NCBI GenBank assembly: GCA_025738555.1
Contig: JAOVFP010000017.1
Span: forward strand, 1,240,001 to 1,304,000
Source of the DNA: Cyathus striatus
Lineage: Eukaryota; Basidiomycota; Agaricomycetes; Agaricales; Nidulariaceae
Direction of reading: 5' to 3'
DNA length: 64,000 nucleotides
Below are positions 1 to 11,904 of the stretch, piece after piece (positions within the stretch are counted from its first letter, which is position 1; every line of letters begins with the position of its first letter). The position numbers and the translations under genes are program-made. The notes under the pieces were generated by a model. That model was not told the DNA's origin. It did not search any database and saw only the letters and a program-made list of their open reading frames with translations.

Positions 1-246
1 AGAGAGATAAGATGCAAAGCGGTGGTTAAATATGGTAATCACAATCCTGCAAAGATCCTCCAATTCACACGCAAGTACTCAGACATGAACAAGATGATTG
101 TAGAGGCTTTTAAGGCACTCGTACTCAGTGACACCTCCACGGTGACTCTAGGCGATGTACGGGATTTTGACATTCGATATCTCCTTGCCGCTGTCAAAGC
201 GCAGAACTCAATCCGAAAGTTTCGCGAAGATTGCGTGCTCACACCA
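1..246 (+). CDS. Possible partial exon, unknown protein (cut by window edge)
   Basis: The first forward frame is open from base 1 and encodes about 80 residues of normal-looking, mixed-charge protein (for example KYSDMNKMIVEAFKALVLSD and RYLLAAVKAQNSIRKFRED) before composition turns hydrophobic and low-complexity near position 250. This suggests the last part of a coding exon whose gene starts left of the window, with an intron or an unrelated stop downstream. I do not recognise the family. No in-frame ATG is needed because the frame runs in from the edge. It could be a chance open frame. Confidence 0.25.
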
Positions 247-372
247 ACTCCTGTTTTATGGATATCAATCTTACTTTATATATATATAAATTATAGCGAA
301 GCTATTCATACAATAACATGGTTTGTATATCTTCTCTACGCTTGTAGTCCATCAAATTGTTTCCCACGGTGA

Positions 373-2310
373 TGAGGAAGTCAAACCCCCTTCGAGCTCT
401 CTGTTGGACTTCTATTCAGCACTCGACGTTCCAGAAATACTAAGACAAATGTGAGACCTATTAGAATTATAATTCGAGCACCAAACTTATAGAGTGCTCA
501 ACAGTACACCAACATGTTCTCAACATTAACACGAGGTCTCACCACCCCAGGTAGACGACATCGACGTCTCTACACTTGCACTCTCTTCCTTAAGATCTCC
601 ACACTCAATGTTATTGCAGATAAATTCGTCTTCCGGTTTCTTTAAGCATTACATTTATTTACTGGCCATTCCACTGCTCTGTTCGCTCTGTTAGGTATAT
701 TTTTCTCTTTATTTACCATCTAAGGTGCATTATCTTGCGCTAAATTAGTTCAAATTCATCCATCAAACTTCCCTCACACACATTTCACTGTCTTAGAACT
801 TAAAATATAAGCAAATCGAAGTTCAGTCGATTGCTGTGTAGTTAAAGTTCTGTGTACTCACACAATGTTCAAGTCCTCAAAAATTATTGAAGTAAACCAT
901 TAAGCTATAAGGCTATGACGGTGTATAATATAATATATGGCGATGTATACTATCGAAAGGAAACGACGCAATGGCGCACAAGTTTGAAGAAATGTAGTGT
1001 AGTAGAGCATAGCAGATGGCGATAAGAATGAAACAGAAGCAGTGGAAAGGAATATACAAATGGATATTGCGAACGGAGTATGAATATTGAATGAGATCAC
1101 TATAGTGAAGATCATTTAGTTACAAATTAGCTACATGTTGTATTCCATTGCTTTCCAAATTAATATATGACTTCAGGCGACAAAAGCGAGAAAATACAAT
1201 GAAATGATTGGCATAATGTGCCAATTGATCGAGTTTGTGTCTAATTACTCATATCTTTGTCTATATATTTCCGCAATACTGATCGTTGAAGAGATGTATA
1301 CAGATATTGAGAGCATGGAGAGGGTGGGATACATTGAGAAGACGATAATATCACCTAGACGCTTTGTTTCCTTTAATGACCGTGGGAATTATTGCAATGA
1401 GCTACAAGCGAACAGATGGTATATGAAGAGAGCAATAATAACTGTTTTTTTGTATGACTAACTTTAGTATAATAGATCAGTAAATGCATTCAACGATATA
1501 AATAACATAAGGTTACAGAACTATCCAAAATAAACAGCAGTATTAGAGATTTCGCTCGCCAGGAGTTACGGCGGGATACGGTGTCCGGGAATCGCATGCA
1601 CTTGCTTTTTAATTCGTGTCAACGCTTGGCACTTGGCGCTCAATGTATCTTGTAAGCGAACCGATTATGAAAGTCTCAGCTTGCTTCAAAACAGGCCGCA
1701 ATTAGTATCGTTATAATAGTAGACCATTAATATGTAAGTATAATATATTATGATGGTGTCCTAAGGACTTCGTAAGTAGAGCGATAGTGTCGATAGTCTG
1801 CAACTTTTATGTCCAAGTTATACTATCCCCCAAGAAATAAAAAAGAATCACTTACCTGACAACCCATTGAGTGATAGTGGATGACGAAGTAACTTGATTC
1901 TGTAATAAAACGAGAGGAAATGGCGAGTACAACTTAAGTACAGAACTGGAGTATGTGCAGGAATTGGAGATTGGACAAATGTGGGATCGAACTCGGGACC
2001 TCCTGAATAGTATGCGAGCTATAATTACCCCGCCATATTAATAGCCCTGCTTTATTTATAGATTTTTGAATGTGATGCGTAGGCCGGACACATTCGTCGC
2101 AATATGAGGAGCTTTTGATACGCTATGGATATGCGGATGTCTTATAAATTTAAAAATAATGACATCGGAACAATGCCTGTTGAGACGACATTTCAATAAC
2201 TAAGCATGAACATACTGATTGAGCTCGGAACAGCAGCCTAAGTATATTAAAGTACTAGCATACTACAAGTGGGCTGTAAGCTCAAAGTCTATTAACTATG
2301 GCATTGATAT
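373..2310. other. Intergenic, no gene recognised
   Basis: AT-rich sequence with only short scattered frames. I see no spliced coding pattern, RNA gene or clear repeat. A 258-base forward frame at 1204-1461 has no recognisable motif and I do not call it. Confidence 0.4.
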
Positions 2311-2316
2311 CGTGAT

Positions 2317-3963
2317 TCATTCCGAAGTATATTGTTGAATATGATGGTTCAGCATCTCCTTAAAAATTGACCACCCAACACGAGCACTGAGCTTGGGTTT
2401 TCCAATACCAACATAGATATTCGTGCACGCCGCAACATTCTCAGGTGTTCCGAAGAGAAGGAGATCAGGTCTGTCATATTCATTAAGTAAATCATTTATG
2501 ACTTCGTCTTCCGTCCTTATGAGACGATCTTTACCACCATGCCTTTCTGGCATCGAGTAAATATCAATGCGTCGGGCACCACTCGGTAGGAGAATTTTCT
2601 TCTGGCTGCGAATGCGATGTGATTGATTTTCAATCCTGACCTCATTGAGACGTTCTTGTACAATTTGTCCCCATAGCCAGTATGAAATCATTCTAAAAAT
2701 ATCTATGAAATAAAGCAATACAGTTAAAGATGTAATGTAAGCTTACGAATGAATATCATCAGATTCAACATATCCGGATGTGATCTTTCCAGAGTTATAC
2801 TCATAAACGACATTTGCGAGCTCCTTTTCCCATAGTGGTCTCCATCCTCGTTCTCGGGTGATGTTGTATGTGCTCTTTACAGTCCTGAAGGCCGGGAGTT
2901 GAGCTTCAGGTAAAAAGGGCTGAAACCGTTGTCTAATGATTTCAATATCAATAATTGACAAAACCGTTTTATACCATAAAAAAAAAGCTAACCTCATTGC
3001 TGTAACAAGAGGGATAAGCAATCCAAGTTCTGATCCTTTGTCTCCTGTTACAGTCAGGGGCATACCTATGACGCCAACATGATAAGAATAAATAAATATA
3101 AATCTATAGAACTAACCTCCTTTCTCCTTGACAAGGCGAAGAAATATGATTGGTGGAATTTGCTGAATGCGTGCATTTGGCATAGCAATTAGGGAGAGTT
3201 CCATACGACTGAATTTATCAATAATTCCCCATATTGCTATACCCATACAATTCAGAAGCTTTTCATGTCCGTCAACACACCATTCTTCATTTGGACCAAT
3301 AGACCAAATTCCAGAATTATAAACCTTTCGGGTGCGTGGATGGCGAGCTTCAGTTGCCTCCGGATTCTGGTCTCGCCTAATATTAAGAACTTCATCCCTG
3401 TTGTATAAAAATAAGTTACAGTATGAATGTGTAAAGTCTAGAGAAATACCTCGGAATGTGAATAGATTTATGTGCCAACTTTTCTTTAACTAAACGGCCT
3501 CCCCATCTTCCAGCTGGATCGTCTTGTGTTACAAGATGAACTGCATGTTTCTTTTGATCTGCAGTAAGTCCATTGCGTCGTGCCGTGAGAATTCCCAACT
3601 CTTTCATATACTTCTGAACAGTATGAGGCCTGTATTATACATCAATATATAGCTTTATTAACATGCTAAGAACGACTTACGCAATTTGCACACCATGATC
3701 CTTCTTAATATGATCTGGAATATCTTTCAGAAAGATTCCTGAGCCAATATACTCTTGCAGTATTTCAGCCAAGTTGGGCAGTTCCTTGTCTGTTATGGAA
3801 ATAATGGATTTGAGAAAGTTAACAAATCAAATGCTACACTTACAAATTGGGCGATCACGATGCTGGTTTGCACCATGAATGGGTATTTGCTGAATACGAC
3901 GTTTCTTCCGAGACATAACAGCATACAGATGTCGATGATTTGAACAAGTTTTGTTGACAGAAT
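2317..3963 (-). CDS. rva_4-type integrase/DDE transposase, spliced
   Basis: Translating the minus strand and removing short GT-AG introns gives one continuous protein. Its exons contain, in order: MSRKKRRIQQIPIHG; a helix-turn-helix-like segment (LPNLAEILQEYIGSGIFLKD, then RPHTVQKYMKELGIL); the linker RRNGLTADQKKHAVHLV and DDPAGRWGGRLVKEKLAHK; then an RNase-H-fold integrase core. The three catalytic acidic residues are visible as EEWCVDGHEK (D), LTVTGDKGSELG (D) and NITRERGWRPLW (E). The C-terminal exon reads YWLWGQIVQERLNEVR and ends at 2317. This layout matches the integrase-core (rva_4-like) proteins that are abundant in Agaricomycete genomes. Introns lie near 2719-2749, 2939-2998, 3065-3117, 3395-3450, 3632-3680 and 3793-3842. 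I see no frameshift or internal stop in the core. Extra 5' exons may reach an ATG at 4263 (MTSRSRRCSI), but the joining phase to the next exon is not clean. Confidence 0.72.
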
Positions 3964-4263
3964 CTACATAAAATAATGGATTGTTAGCGAGTAATGAGTA
4001 TCAAGCGACTGCATACATCTTACTCTGAGGTGAGGAAGAATTGTAGGATGAGTTACTAGAGAGGTTCTTGGGTATATTTTAAAATGATGAGTTCTCCTCT
4101 TTTTTACACCAGGATAGGAAAGTGAGAGAAGACGTCGCTTAGTGGAAACTTTAGGTAATGTTTGAGTGATCAAATGATTGATAAAAAAAATTCACGAATG
4201 ACTTATTGAATGCTGTGTACCTTTCTGAGTGATAATTGAACATCTCCGACTCCTAGATGTCAT

Positions 4264-4929
4264 TGGGATGTTGTGGAAATACAGCAGAGTTGAAGTTAGT
4301 GTGGGTTGCTGTGGAGTGGCCGAGTGGGACACATGTCAATATTACGTGTTATAACACTTATCTCCGAAGATAAGACAAGTCCACATGACAATAATGGAAA
4401 GTTGAATGTGAACAGCGCATCATCCTTACCCCAGTGTCCCACTCCAAGCCTCCTGGCCGTTTCTTGTTACATTGTATTAAGCACAGCAGATACGCCACAA
4501 TTACCTATCAGGTCAATTCAAACATAAAATTTTCATTAAAAAAACTTCAGAAAATCCTTCTTCGCAGCTGAAACACATGAAGCACACAAATTTGCATTGT
4601 TCCATGCATTTGTCAAAGTTTTTTTTAATTCTATCTGATTTCCCTTTCGTTAACCGTACATTCTTCCCCTGACTTGTAAAAAAAATTGTAACCGGCCACC
4701 TTAATTTCCGTCCTACAATATATTCATGATTAAGCAGTCATTATTCTTTCTATTCAGCTATAAAGACTATTGGCTGTGCGGATTTTCAACTTCCAGCCTG
4801 ACATTTATTTCTTCATATCGAAACCGTGCTCTCTGTACTTTCATCAAAGTTTATATCTTATCATTTATCTTTCAACCTCACTTATAATCATTCTCATAAT
4901 CATTCTCAGTGTCAGATTTCGATTTAAAA
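4264..4929. other. Intergenic, AT-rich
   Basis: No gene seen. Two imperfect inverted words, near 4311 (gtggagtggccgagtgggac) and 4434 (cagtgtcccactccaagcct), hint at a short decayed inverted-repeat element. The last nine bases (4921-4929, GATTTAAAA) are the left target-site duplication of the next element. Confidence 0.4.
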
Positions 4930-6499
4930 GGGCACGTAGTTTTTACCGTGCACGCTCAAAAGTGAGCGTGGGTGAGCGTGCCACGCTCAGTGCCAAATTT
5001 TCACGCTCAAGTGGTTGTCACGCTCAAGATATATTTACTAGTTTTAAAAGGCCTATTTCTAAGTTGAACTAATTGTAAATCAAGTGTATATACTGATATT
5101 GTACTATTGTAGTCTTATTGTCACCACAGGTAAAGATTTTAAACGTGATAAACACTTAGAAGTTGAAGAATATAAATTAATTTTAACGCTCAAGCTTGAA
5201 CGTGCATGCTCATTTTTCACGCTCAAGGTGTGAGCGTGCACGCTCACATCACGCTCAAGATTTTATTTCACGCACAGGGTCGACGTCTCACGCACAGGGT
5301 CCATAAATTCACGCACAGGGTCTGAGCGTTCACGCTCAAGGTCTGTCAACTCACGCTCACTTCACGCTCATGGTGTGAGTAGTCATTTTTATTAGAATAA
5401 ATAAAGTATTTATATTTTGACTTCACTTACATGTAGCAGTAGGATGTGTAGTAATACTAAGTACAATAACGGTCACACTTCAATGTAGGTGTGAATATGT
5501 ATTCACTTCACGCACACGCCCAAACTCATTTTAATTAACAGTGAACAAGTATGAGCATGATCGTGATGGGTATATCTATTCACTCTCATTCGCCTTTCCT
5601 ATAACTTCAGAGTAAGTGTAGCTATGGTGCATATACTCACGCCCACCCTCAATTACTCGAATTTGACTGTGAGCGTGAATAGGTAATCTATTCATGTTCA
5701 CGCTTATCTCAATTTAAAGGATATCCGGTCATACAGTACATATCATACTCATGCTCATACTCAATTAATAGAGTATGAGTGTGAATTTATTATAGTCATG
5801 CTCACAAAATCTATTTGATATACTCTTTAGATATATACATGCTGTAGTGCACTAATTAATTAATATAGAAGTTGATATATGTCACATAAAGAATATCCAC
5901 GCTTAACATTTCTCATTGCCAAACTTGTTTAAATTGAGAGTAAGCACACAAATATATATATACTATATTCACATGCAAGTTGTACTATACAAGTAATATG
6001 CATGAGCGTGAATAGAGATACCTATCACGCTCATGCTCAAACTCAAGTAAATCGAGCGTGAGTGTGAATATAACACTCACGCACAATTTCATGGTTAATA
6101 TACATGAGCGTGAATAGGAATACACACCCATCGCACTCACACTCAAATTACAGGTACGATTATGTGCGCATACAAAGAAATGTGCTTCACGCTCACATTA
6201 AAACCACAATGAATGTGAGCGTGAATAGATTAAAGATACACTTCATGCCCACTGCCATGTCCTTGCAGTTGAGAGTGAGCATGTGTATATACTACTTATA
6301 TTCACACTCACACTCAAGACACTGAAAATATGAGTGAGCGTGAAAATAAATACATACCACGCTCACTAAAAATCAACTAATAATTGAATATAATATTCGT
6401 GAGCATGAATAGGAATACCTATCACGCTCACGCTCAAGATTTGCAGTAGTACAGTATTTAGGATATGTATATTGCTTCACGCTCACTTATATATTTCAT

Positions 6500-7405
6500 A
6501 TGAAGTTCCAAGTGTTGAAAAAGTCGCCGCCGCCGTAATTCAGTTGTGCCGTGGCCGTATCCACACTGCATAGTTGGAATTGCTGTTTTTTCTTGCTTAT
6601 ATTGTATAAAATGTATACTATATTATATTCTATACATTTTGGCGCCTTTATGCGAGATATATTCTGTGTTTTTGCTATGTTTTATCATTTGAAGAATTTT
6701 TCCCACGCTCCCCCACGCACTGTTCAGCTTTCTGAAAACATACCAAATCTACCAAATAAATGTTGATTCAAATATATTGCATCTCTTCGTTATAAAATGC
6801 ACTCTATCTTGAAATACATAATAATACAAAGTACACTGGGCACGTAAGAGATCATATTTACTATATCGAAAATTAAATAAGCTCATATATCATTCAACTC
6901 GTTATATTGAATTGTGATCTAACTTTTATCTCTTAATCGCAACTTTACTTGTACACTATTAATTCTGTCTTATAACCCAAAATCTTCATGAGAATACGTA
7001 GCATGCGAGATTATCTAGATAACACATAATGAAGAAATTGTGTTGAGCATGATGGTGAGTAGTGATGAGTGGAGGAGCTGGATATTACAAAGGAGACCTA
7101 ACATAAACTACTCTGACTATAGCTTAAAAACATTTGAATCAACATTTATTCGGTAGATTTAGTATGTTTTCAGAAAGCTGAACAGTGCGTGGGGGAGCGT
7201 GGGAAAAATTCTTCAAATGATAAAACATAGCAAAAACACAGAATACATCTCGCATAAATGCACCAAAATGTATAGAATATAATATAGTACACATTTTATA
7301 CAACATAAGCAAGAAAAAACAACAATTCTAACTATGCAGTGTGGATACGGCCACGGCACAACCGAATTACGGCGGCGGCGACTTTTTCAACACTTGGAAC
7401 TTCAT
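6500..7405. mobile_element. Foldback element, 0.9 kb
   Basis: Two arms of about 274 bp (6500-6774 and 7132-7405) are near-perfect reverse complements. The outer ends read ATGAAGTTCCAAGTGTTGAA and the inner parts include a GC-rich CGCCGCCGCCGTAATTC stretch. A 357-bp spacer separates them. Flanking bases TATTTCAT (6492-6499) and AATTTCAT (7406-7413) match at 7 of 8 positions, fitting an 8-bp target-site duplication. No coding potential. It sits inside the TGAGCGTG element, so it is the younger insertion. Confidence 0.75.
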
Positions 7406-7429
7406 AATTTCATCACGCTCACTTACATA

Positions 7430-8845
7430 TTATTCACACTCAGGGTCGAATTTCCACGCGCAGACCCTGAGGGTGCATGGAATTTTCTACCTGCCCATCC
7501 ATGCTCACTCTCAATTATGATGAGATTGGCCGTGAGCGTGAGCGTGAATATGTAATCTATTCACGCTCATGCTCATCTCAATTTAAAGGATATGCAGTCA
7601 TACAGTATATATCATACTTATTAATTAAGTATGAACTCTATCTCATTCCGTTCGTCAGTACATAAGTCGAAGGCAAATTCAATATACTATTTATATACAT
7701 GCCATAGTTACTGCCAAACTTGTTTAAATTGAGAGTAAAATATATAGCTCATATTCAAGTTACTGGAAATATTCATGAGCGTGAATAGGGATATCTATCA
7801 CGCTCATGCTCAAACTCAAGTAAATCGAGCGTGAGTGTGAATACAACGCTCACGCACAAGTTATACTATGCAAATATGTGATAATGCTCAAACTCAATCA
7901 AATTGAGTGTGAGTGTGAATATGACACTCATGCACAATTCATGGTAAATATGCGTGAGCGTGAATATGAACATCTATTACGCTCACGGTCAACCCACCCA
8001 GCTTGGGAGAGAACATTACTATATGATATTTAATTCTTTTTAAGATATACCCACTGTATCATGTCCTTAGGATGATATTATATTAATAACAATTTATTGC
8101 TTCTTACTTATATATTGCTTCACACTCACATATATATTATTCACGCACAGGGTTGAATTTCCACACAAACCCTGAGCGTGCACGGAATTTTCCGCCTGAC
8201 GAATAGAAATTCCTATCATGCTCATGCCCAAACTCGAGTTATTCAATTAGGAGTGTGAATACAACTATCACGCACAAGTTCATGGTAAATATGCGTGAGC
8301 GTGAAATAAATGTGAGTTTGAATCGAAATAAATAGATATACCAGCGTGAGCATGAATAGATTACTTATACCCATCATGCTCACGCTCAACATTTCATGCT
8401 TACTGTAAAGTCCTTGAAATTGAGAGTGAGCGCATACACTACTTATAGTCGCACTCACGCTCAAGTTGCTGAAAATATGGGTGAGCATGAAAATAAATAC
8501 ATATCACACCCACTCAACAAGAAACTTGAATATAATATTGGTAAATGTTCACACCCACGCACAATTTATGATAAATATGCATGAGTGTGAACAGGAATAC
8601 TACTACCTACGACGCTCAGACTCAGACTTAATAACTTGCATATAATATTTATGTGCTTCTCAGATAGATAATACGGACATGTAGTGCAGCAGTTGTACAG
8701 CATGCACTTAGGATAGGTATATTTATGGCAAATATTGCTTCACGCTCACTTATAGATTCCTTCACGCTCACTTACATATTATTCACGCTCAGGGTCGAAT
8801 TTCCACGCGCAGACCCTGAGCGTGCACGGAATTTTCTGCCTGCCC
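7430..8845. repeat. Three copies of the right-end module of the TGAGCGTG element
   Basis: The terminal block (TCAGGGTCGAATTTCCACGC, then CAGACCCTGAGCGTGCACGG, then AATTTTCTGCCTGCCC) occurs at the true end (about 8778-8845) and in diverged form near 7437-7498 and 8141-8200. The internal hairpin (CAGGGTC ... GACCCTG) is kept in each. This could come from nested insertion of sibling elements or from internal duplication of the end. Confidence 0.55.
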
Positions 8846-8946
8846 GATTTAAAACACTCCTAAAGTATACAATTTTACAGTATGTTCTTCACATTTTTGA
8901 TACTTGCCTATTGCTGACCACCTGATTATTCACTATACTATAATAG

Positions 8947-9898
8947 ATGTCTTATTGCACTGGCTGTTCACAATTGTTTAGATTTTTGGAAGGTGAACAT
9001 TGTGAACCTTGTCAAGAATCTCCTCAAAATTTGATGCCTAAGACGGAATGGCCTACTTGCATTGACTGTGGTAGGCAGTTTGAGTTCTTAAAGGGTTCCC
9101 AGTGCGGTAGATGTAAGGATCGTGATGATTCAAGATCTAGGCCTGCACCCTTGTCTGTCACCTCCACTACTGTTCCTCTCTCACCTTCTTCAGAGTCCCA
9201 GGTTACAAATCAGGATCTTCATCATGCAATGTTCCTTATTTTAACCCATACCAGCAAACCAATCAGCAACTAGATGAGGACGATGTAAGCATTTCAGACT
9301 GATACTATTTATAGCATATTTCTTATTGGACTATAGCCACGGTTTCATAATGCACAGAATGTATTTCAAGACTATGAAAATGGATTCACCACTGCTGTTC
9401 ACAGAGCGCCTCCTCAAACCAGGGTAGCAAAACCAAAATTTCGGGGTATAGAGTCTGGAACTACAAGGCCTTCTCCTCGAATTAACGTTGTAGTAAGTTT
9501 ATGTACTGATTACAATTCTCACCTTGCTTAACTCAATAATTCAGGTGCGAAGAATTTTTAATCGTCATGATAAACGGATCATAACACCTTTTGATGCTCA
9601 AATGATCTCCTATGAAGAGACTCGGCTTTGGGCACTTATTGCAAGTGATATAATAGCCTGGCTAGATGGTATATATAGTAAAGTGCATGGGCATCACATT
9701 CAATCAAGGTTCAGTATATATTTCAGTGATTTACTTATATGCTAATTGATTCTTTCCAGTGATGATGTCTCACTTTGGTACACTAACAGCTGGTGCACAC
9801 TCCATGCGATTTCAAGAGTTGAGGGTACAACCTTGAAAGAGTTATGGAGGGCTTCTATTTCGCAACCTGGTCTTTTGGTTTTAGCCAAACATATCAAA
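8947..9898 (+). pseudogene. Truncated alpha-kinase-like gene (N-terminal zinc-ribbon part)
   Basis: The first exon starts at ATG 8947 and encodes two tandem Cys-x2-Cys pairs, each a CxxC...CxxC ribbon: CTGCSQLFRFLEGEHCEPC and CIDCGRQFEFLKGSQCGRC, followed by a Ser/Thr/Pro-rich linker. Later exons read VRRIFNRHDKRIITPFDAQM and SLWYTNSWCTLHAISRVEGT. This two-ribbon start followed by such a linker resembles N-termini I associate with Agaricomycete alpha-type (atypical) protein kinases, but no kinase catalytic domain is present. Introns are visible near 9278-9336, 9494-9543 and 9709-9759. A frame change near 9200-9215 is either a very short intron or an indel. The gene stops where the next transposable element begins (9899), and I cannot find its continuation past 11,904, so I treat it as broken. 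Confidence 0.5.
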
Positions 9899-11904
9899 AA
9901 TCTCACCAAAACTTAGATAAGGGTCCCCCTATAAATGGACAAAATTTAGAAAAAGGTTGGATACACTTTGGCAGGCGTCCCCCTATGGAAGTCAAAAAAA
10001 TTCCCACAAGGTTGGGTTAAGCATCCCCCTCTGGGCCATGGTCTTGCGAACAGGTTAGATACTTGTCCCCCTAGCATGAGCACTTGAGTGCTTGAGCATA
10101 GCCTCACCTGCCTAATGGGCACACATGCTGATGAAAACTGTCAACTTCAAACAAAATACCAGTGATATGAAACAATCCTCATATTTTAAAGAGAGAATGT
10201 GAACCAATTCACTTCATTTTAACTGAAAACTAGCCAAAACAAGCAACATGTCACTTTATGTAATAAGTAAGATATATCAACACATTTCATACAAAATTGG
10301 GTCATCTGAGATCGTCACTCTCATCAATTATTCAATTGTAGAACAGATGTCTCATCATTTAACACATGGCTGTTTGTTTATTTGCCTTATGATAGTAGAT
10401 GTCAGTAAGTACGTCTACCTTTCCCTTTGATATTTGGTTGAACTGAGAGCTATGGTTAGGTGATTAAATACTTACCGTCCTTGTGGTCTGGCTTTTATGC
10501 TTAGTACCATTGAGCCAAGTTATAACTAACAAGGCTCACTCGTCAACCATGGACACAGGTATTACAAAGAATATATGTTGATAGCAAGAGCCTGGTGTGT
10601 ATGTAAGATATAATAGTATATGTGATACTCAATGCTTAATTTGTTCTTACCAATGGAACAACTGTGTGTTACGTTTTTTCCATCTCAACCCTGCCAGAGT
10701 ACCTCTTTTTCACGTGACCCTTTTATTTATATCTTTTCACTTACTCATCCTCTTCTATTTATAACCACATACTTACTCATCACCCCTGACCCCACTCCTC
10801 TGGTTTGTCATACTACGAGCACGAACTTCCTTTATCTTTTTGGACCTACTTACTGATACTGCTGCGCAGTACTGCGCATTTATCTATAGACCTCTGCCGA
10901 GTCATGGCAAGTCATGGACTCTATTTATAGTAGCATACCTTTCTGTGAACAGACCATGCTTCTTTTGTATAAATAGCTCATGTATTCTGATCAAGCTTCC
11001 TCAGCTTGATGTTAGTTTAGCTATCATCCAATATAGCTGGCTAATCTCCTCTATCCTCTTTGAGAACACCTCAGACCTAGAACACTGCTACTTCATTTCC
11101 ACTCTTCAAGTGTTACTGTGAAGACGCCGCTAAGTCCATTTGTGTATAACTCTACGTTATAACAGTTTAGACTTTGACTTCATCATACAACTTACAAGTG
11201 TAGTGACAAGTCATGTGATTATTATATCACAAGACCAGAAGACATCACAAGACCAGCTCGGATTGTAACACTGTGTTTTCATCACTTGTATCCAGGTTGT
11301 GTCGTTCCATTACAAGTGGTGATATCTGTGTATGTATGACTAGTGGGTTGGAATTGGTAAGGACAAGTGCAAGTCAGTTATGTTGGTGCTAGATAGTACT
11401 ACCACTACTTAATATGTAAGTATGGGTGTACTTATTTATGCACAGGATCTAGTACAAAATGTAGTCAAGTGTATGTTTCAAGCATTCTCGTTTTCTATTT
11501 TAATAGTAATGCTCTAAGAGTCATTGAGTCAGGCAAAATCTCAATGGATGTAAGGCATACATTTTGGTCCTGACATGAAAAATTAGTGGTGCAAATTTCA
11601 AGCTATTCCACACTGAACTAGAATTGTGTCTCTCCACTCACTTTTAACAGTGTTTTCAAGTCATGACCCTTCGGAGTCTGATATTGCATGCAATAAGTAG
11701 TACTACAATACACTATAAACACTTTCCTGAATCACTCACATACTTAAAAGCAAGATGAAGATTTTTTCATGATTTTGGAACAATTTTTCGCTTTTTTAAA
11801 GGTTAGATACTTTGTCCCCCTATAAAATCGAAATTTTTAGCATTTTTCATCCCCCTATAACCAGCCAAAAAGTGCCATTTTTGTATCTAACCTTTGGCGA
11901 GATT
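9899..11904. mobile_element. 2-kb non-autonomous TIR element with GTCCCCCT word repeats
   Basis: The left end is AATCTCACCAAAACTTAGAT. The right end, read on the minus strand, is AATCTCGCCAAAGGTTAGAT. Next to both ends lie repeats of a GGTTAGATACTTGTCCCCCT-like unit (four at the left between 9917 and 10,080, and about two at the right between 11,800 and 11,890, in opposite orientation). The middle is AT-rich with no transposase. I could not find a clear target-site duplication. It ends the alpha-kinase-like gene. Confidence 0.6.

Larger units (their letters stand above)
4930..8845. mobile_element. 3.9-kb non-autonomous TIR element with TGAGCGTG word arrays
   Basis: The element begins GGGCACGTAGTTTTTACCGT and its far end, read on the minus strand, begins GGGCAGGCAGAAAATTCCGT. 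Both then run into GCACGCTCA, so the ends are terminal inverted repeats. The nine bases GATTTAAAA stand immediately before it (4921-4929) and after it (8846-8854), a perfect 9-bp target-site duplication. The interior is dominated by dozens of copies of TGAGCGTG/CACGCTCA and decayed forms, in both orientations and spaced tens of bases apart. No transposase-like frame is present, so it must be mobilised in trans if at all. A 9-bp duplication is typical of MULE-type elements, but the superfamily is not proven. A foldback element is nested at 6500-7405. Confidence 0.75.

Noticed and set aside
10632..11121. Forward frames inside the GTCCCCCT element
   Set aside because: No domain, no splice context, low-complexity hydrophobic composition.
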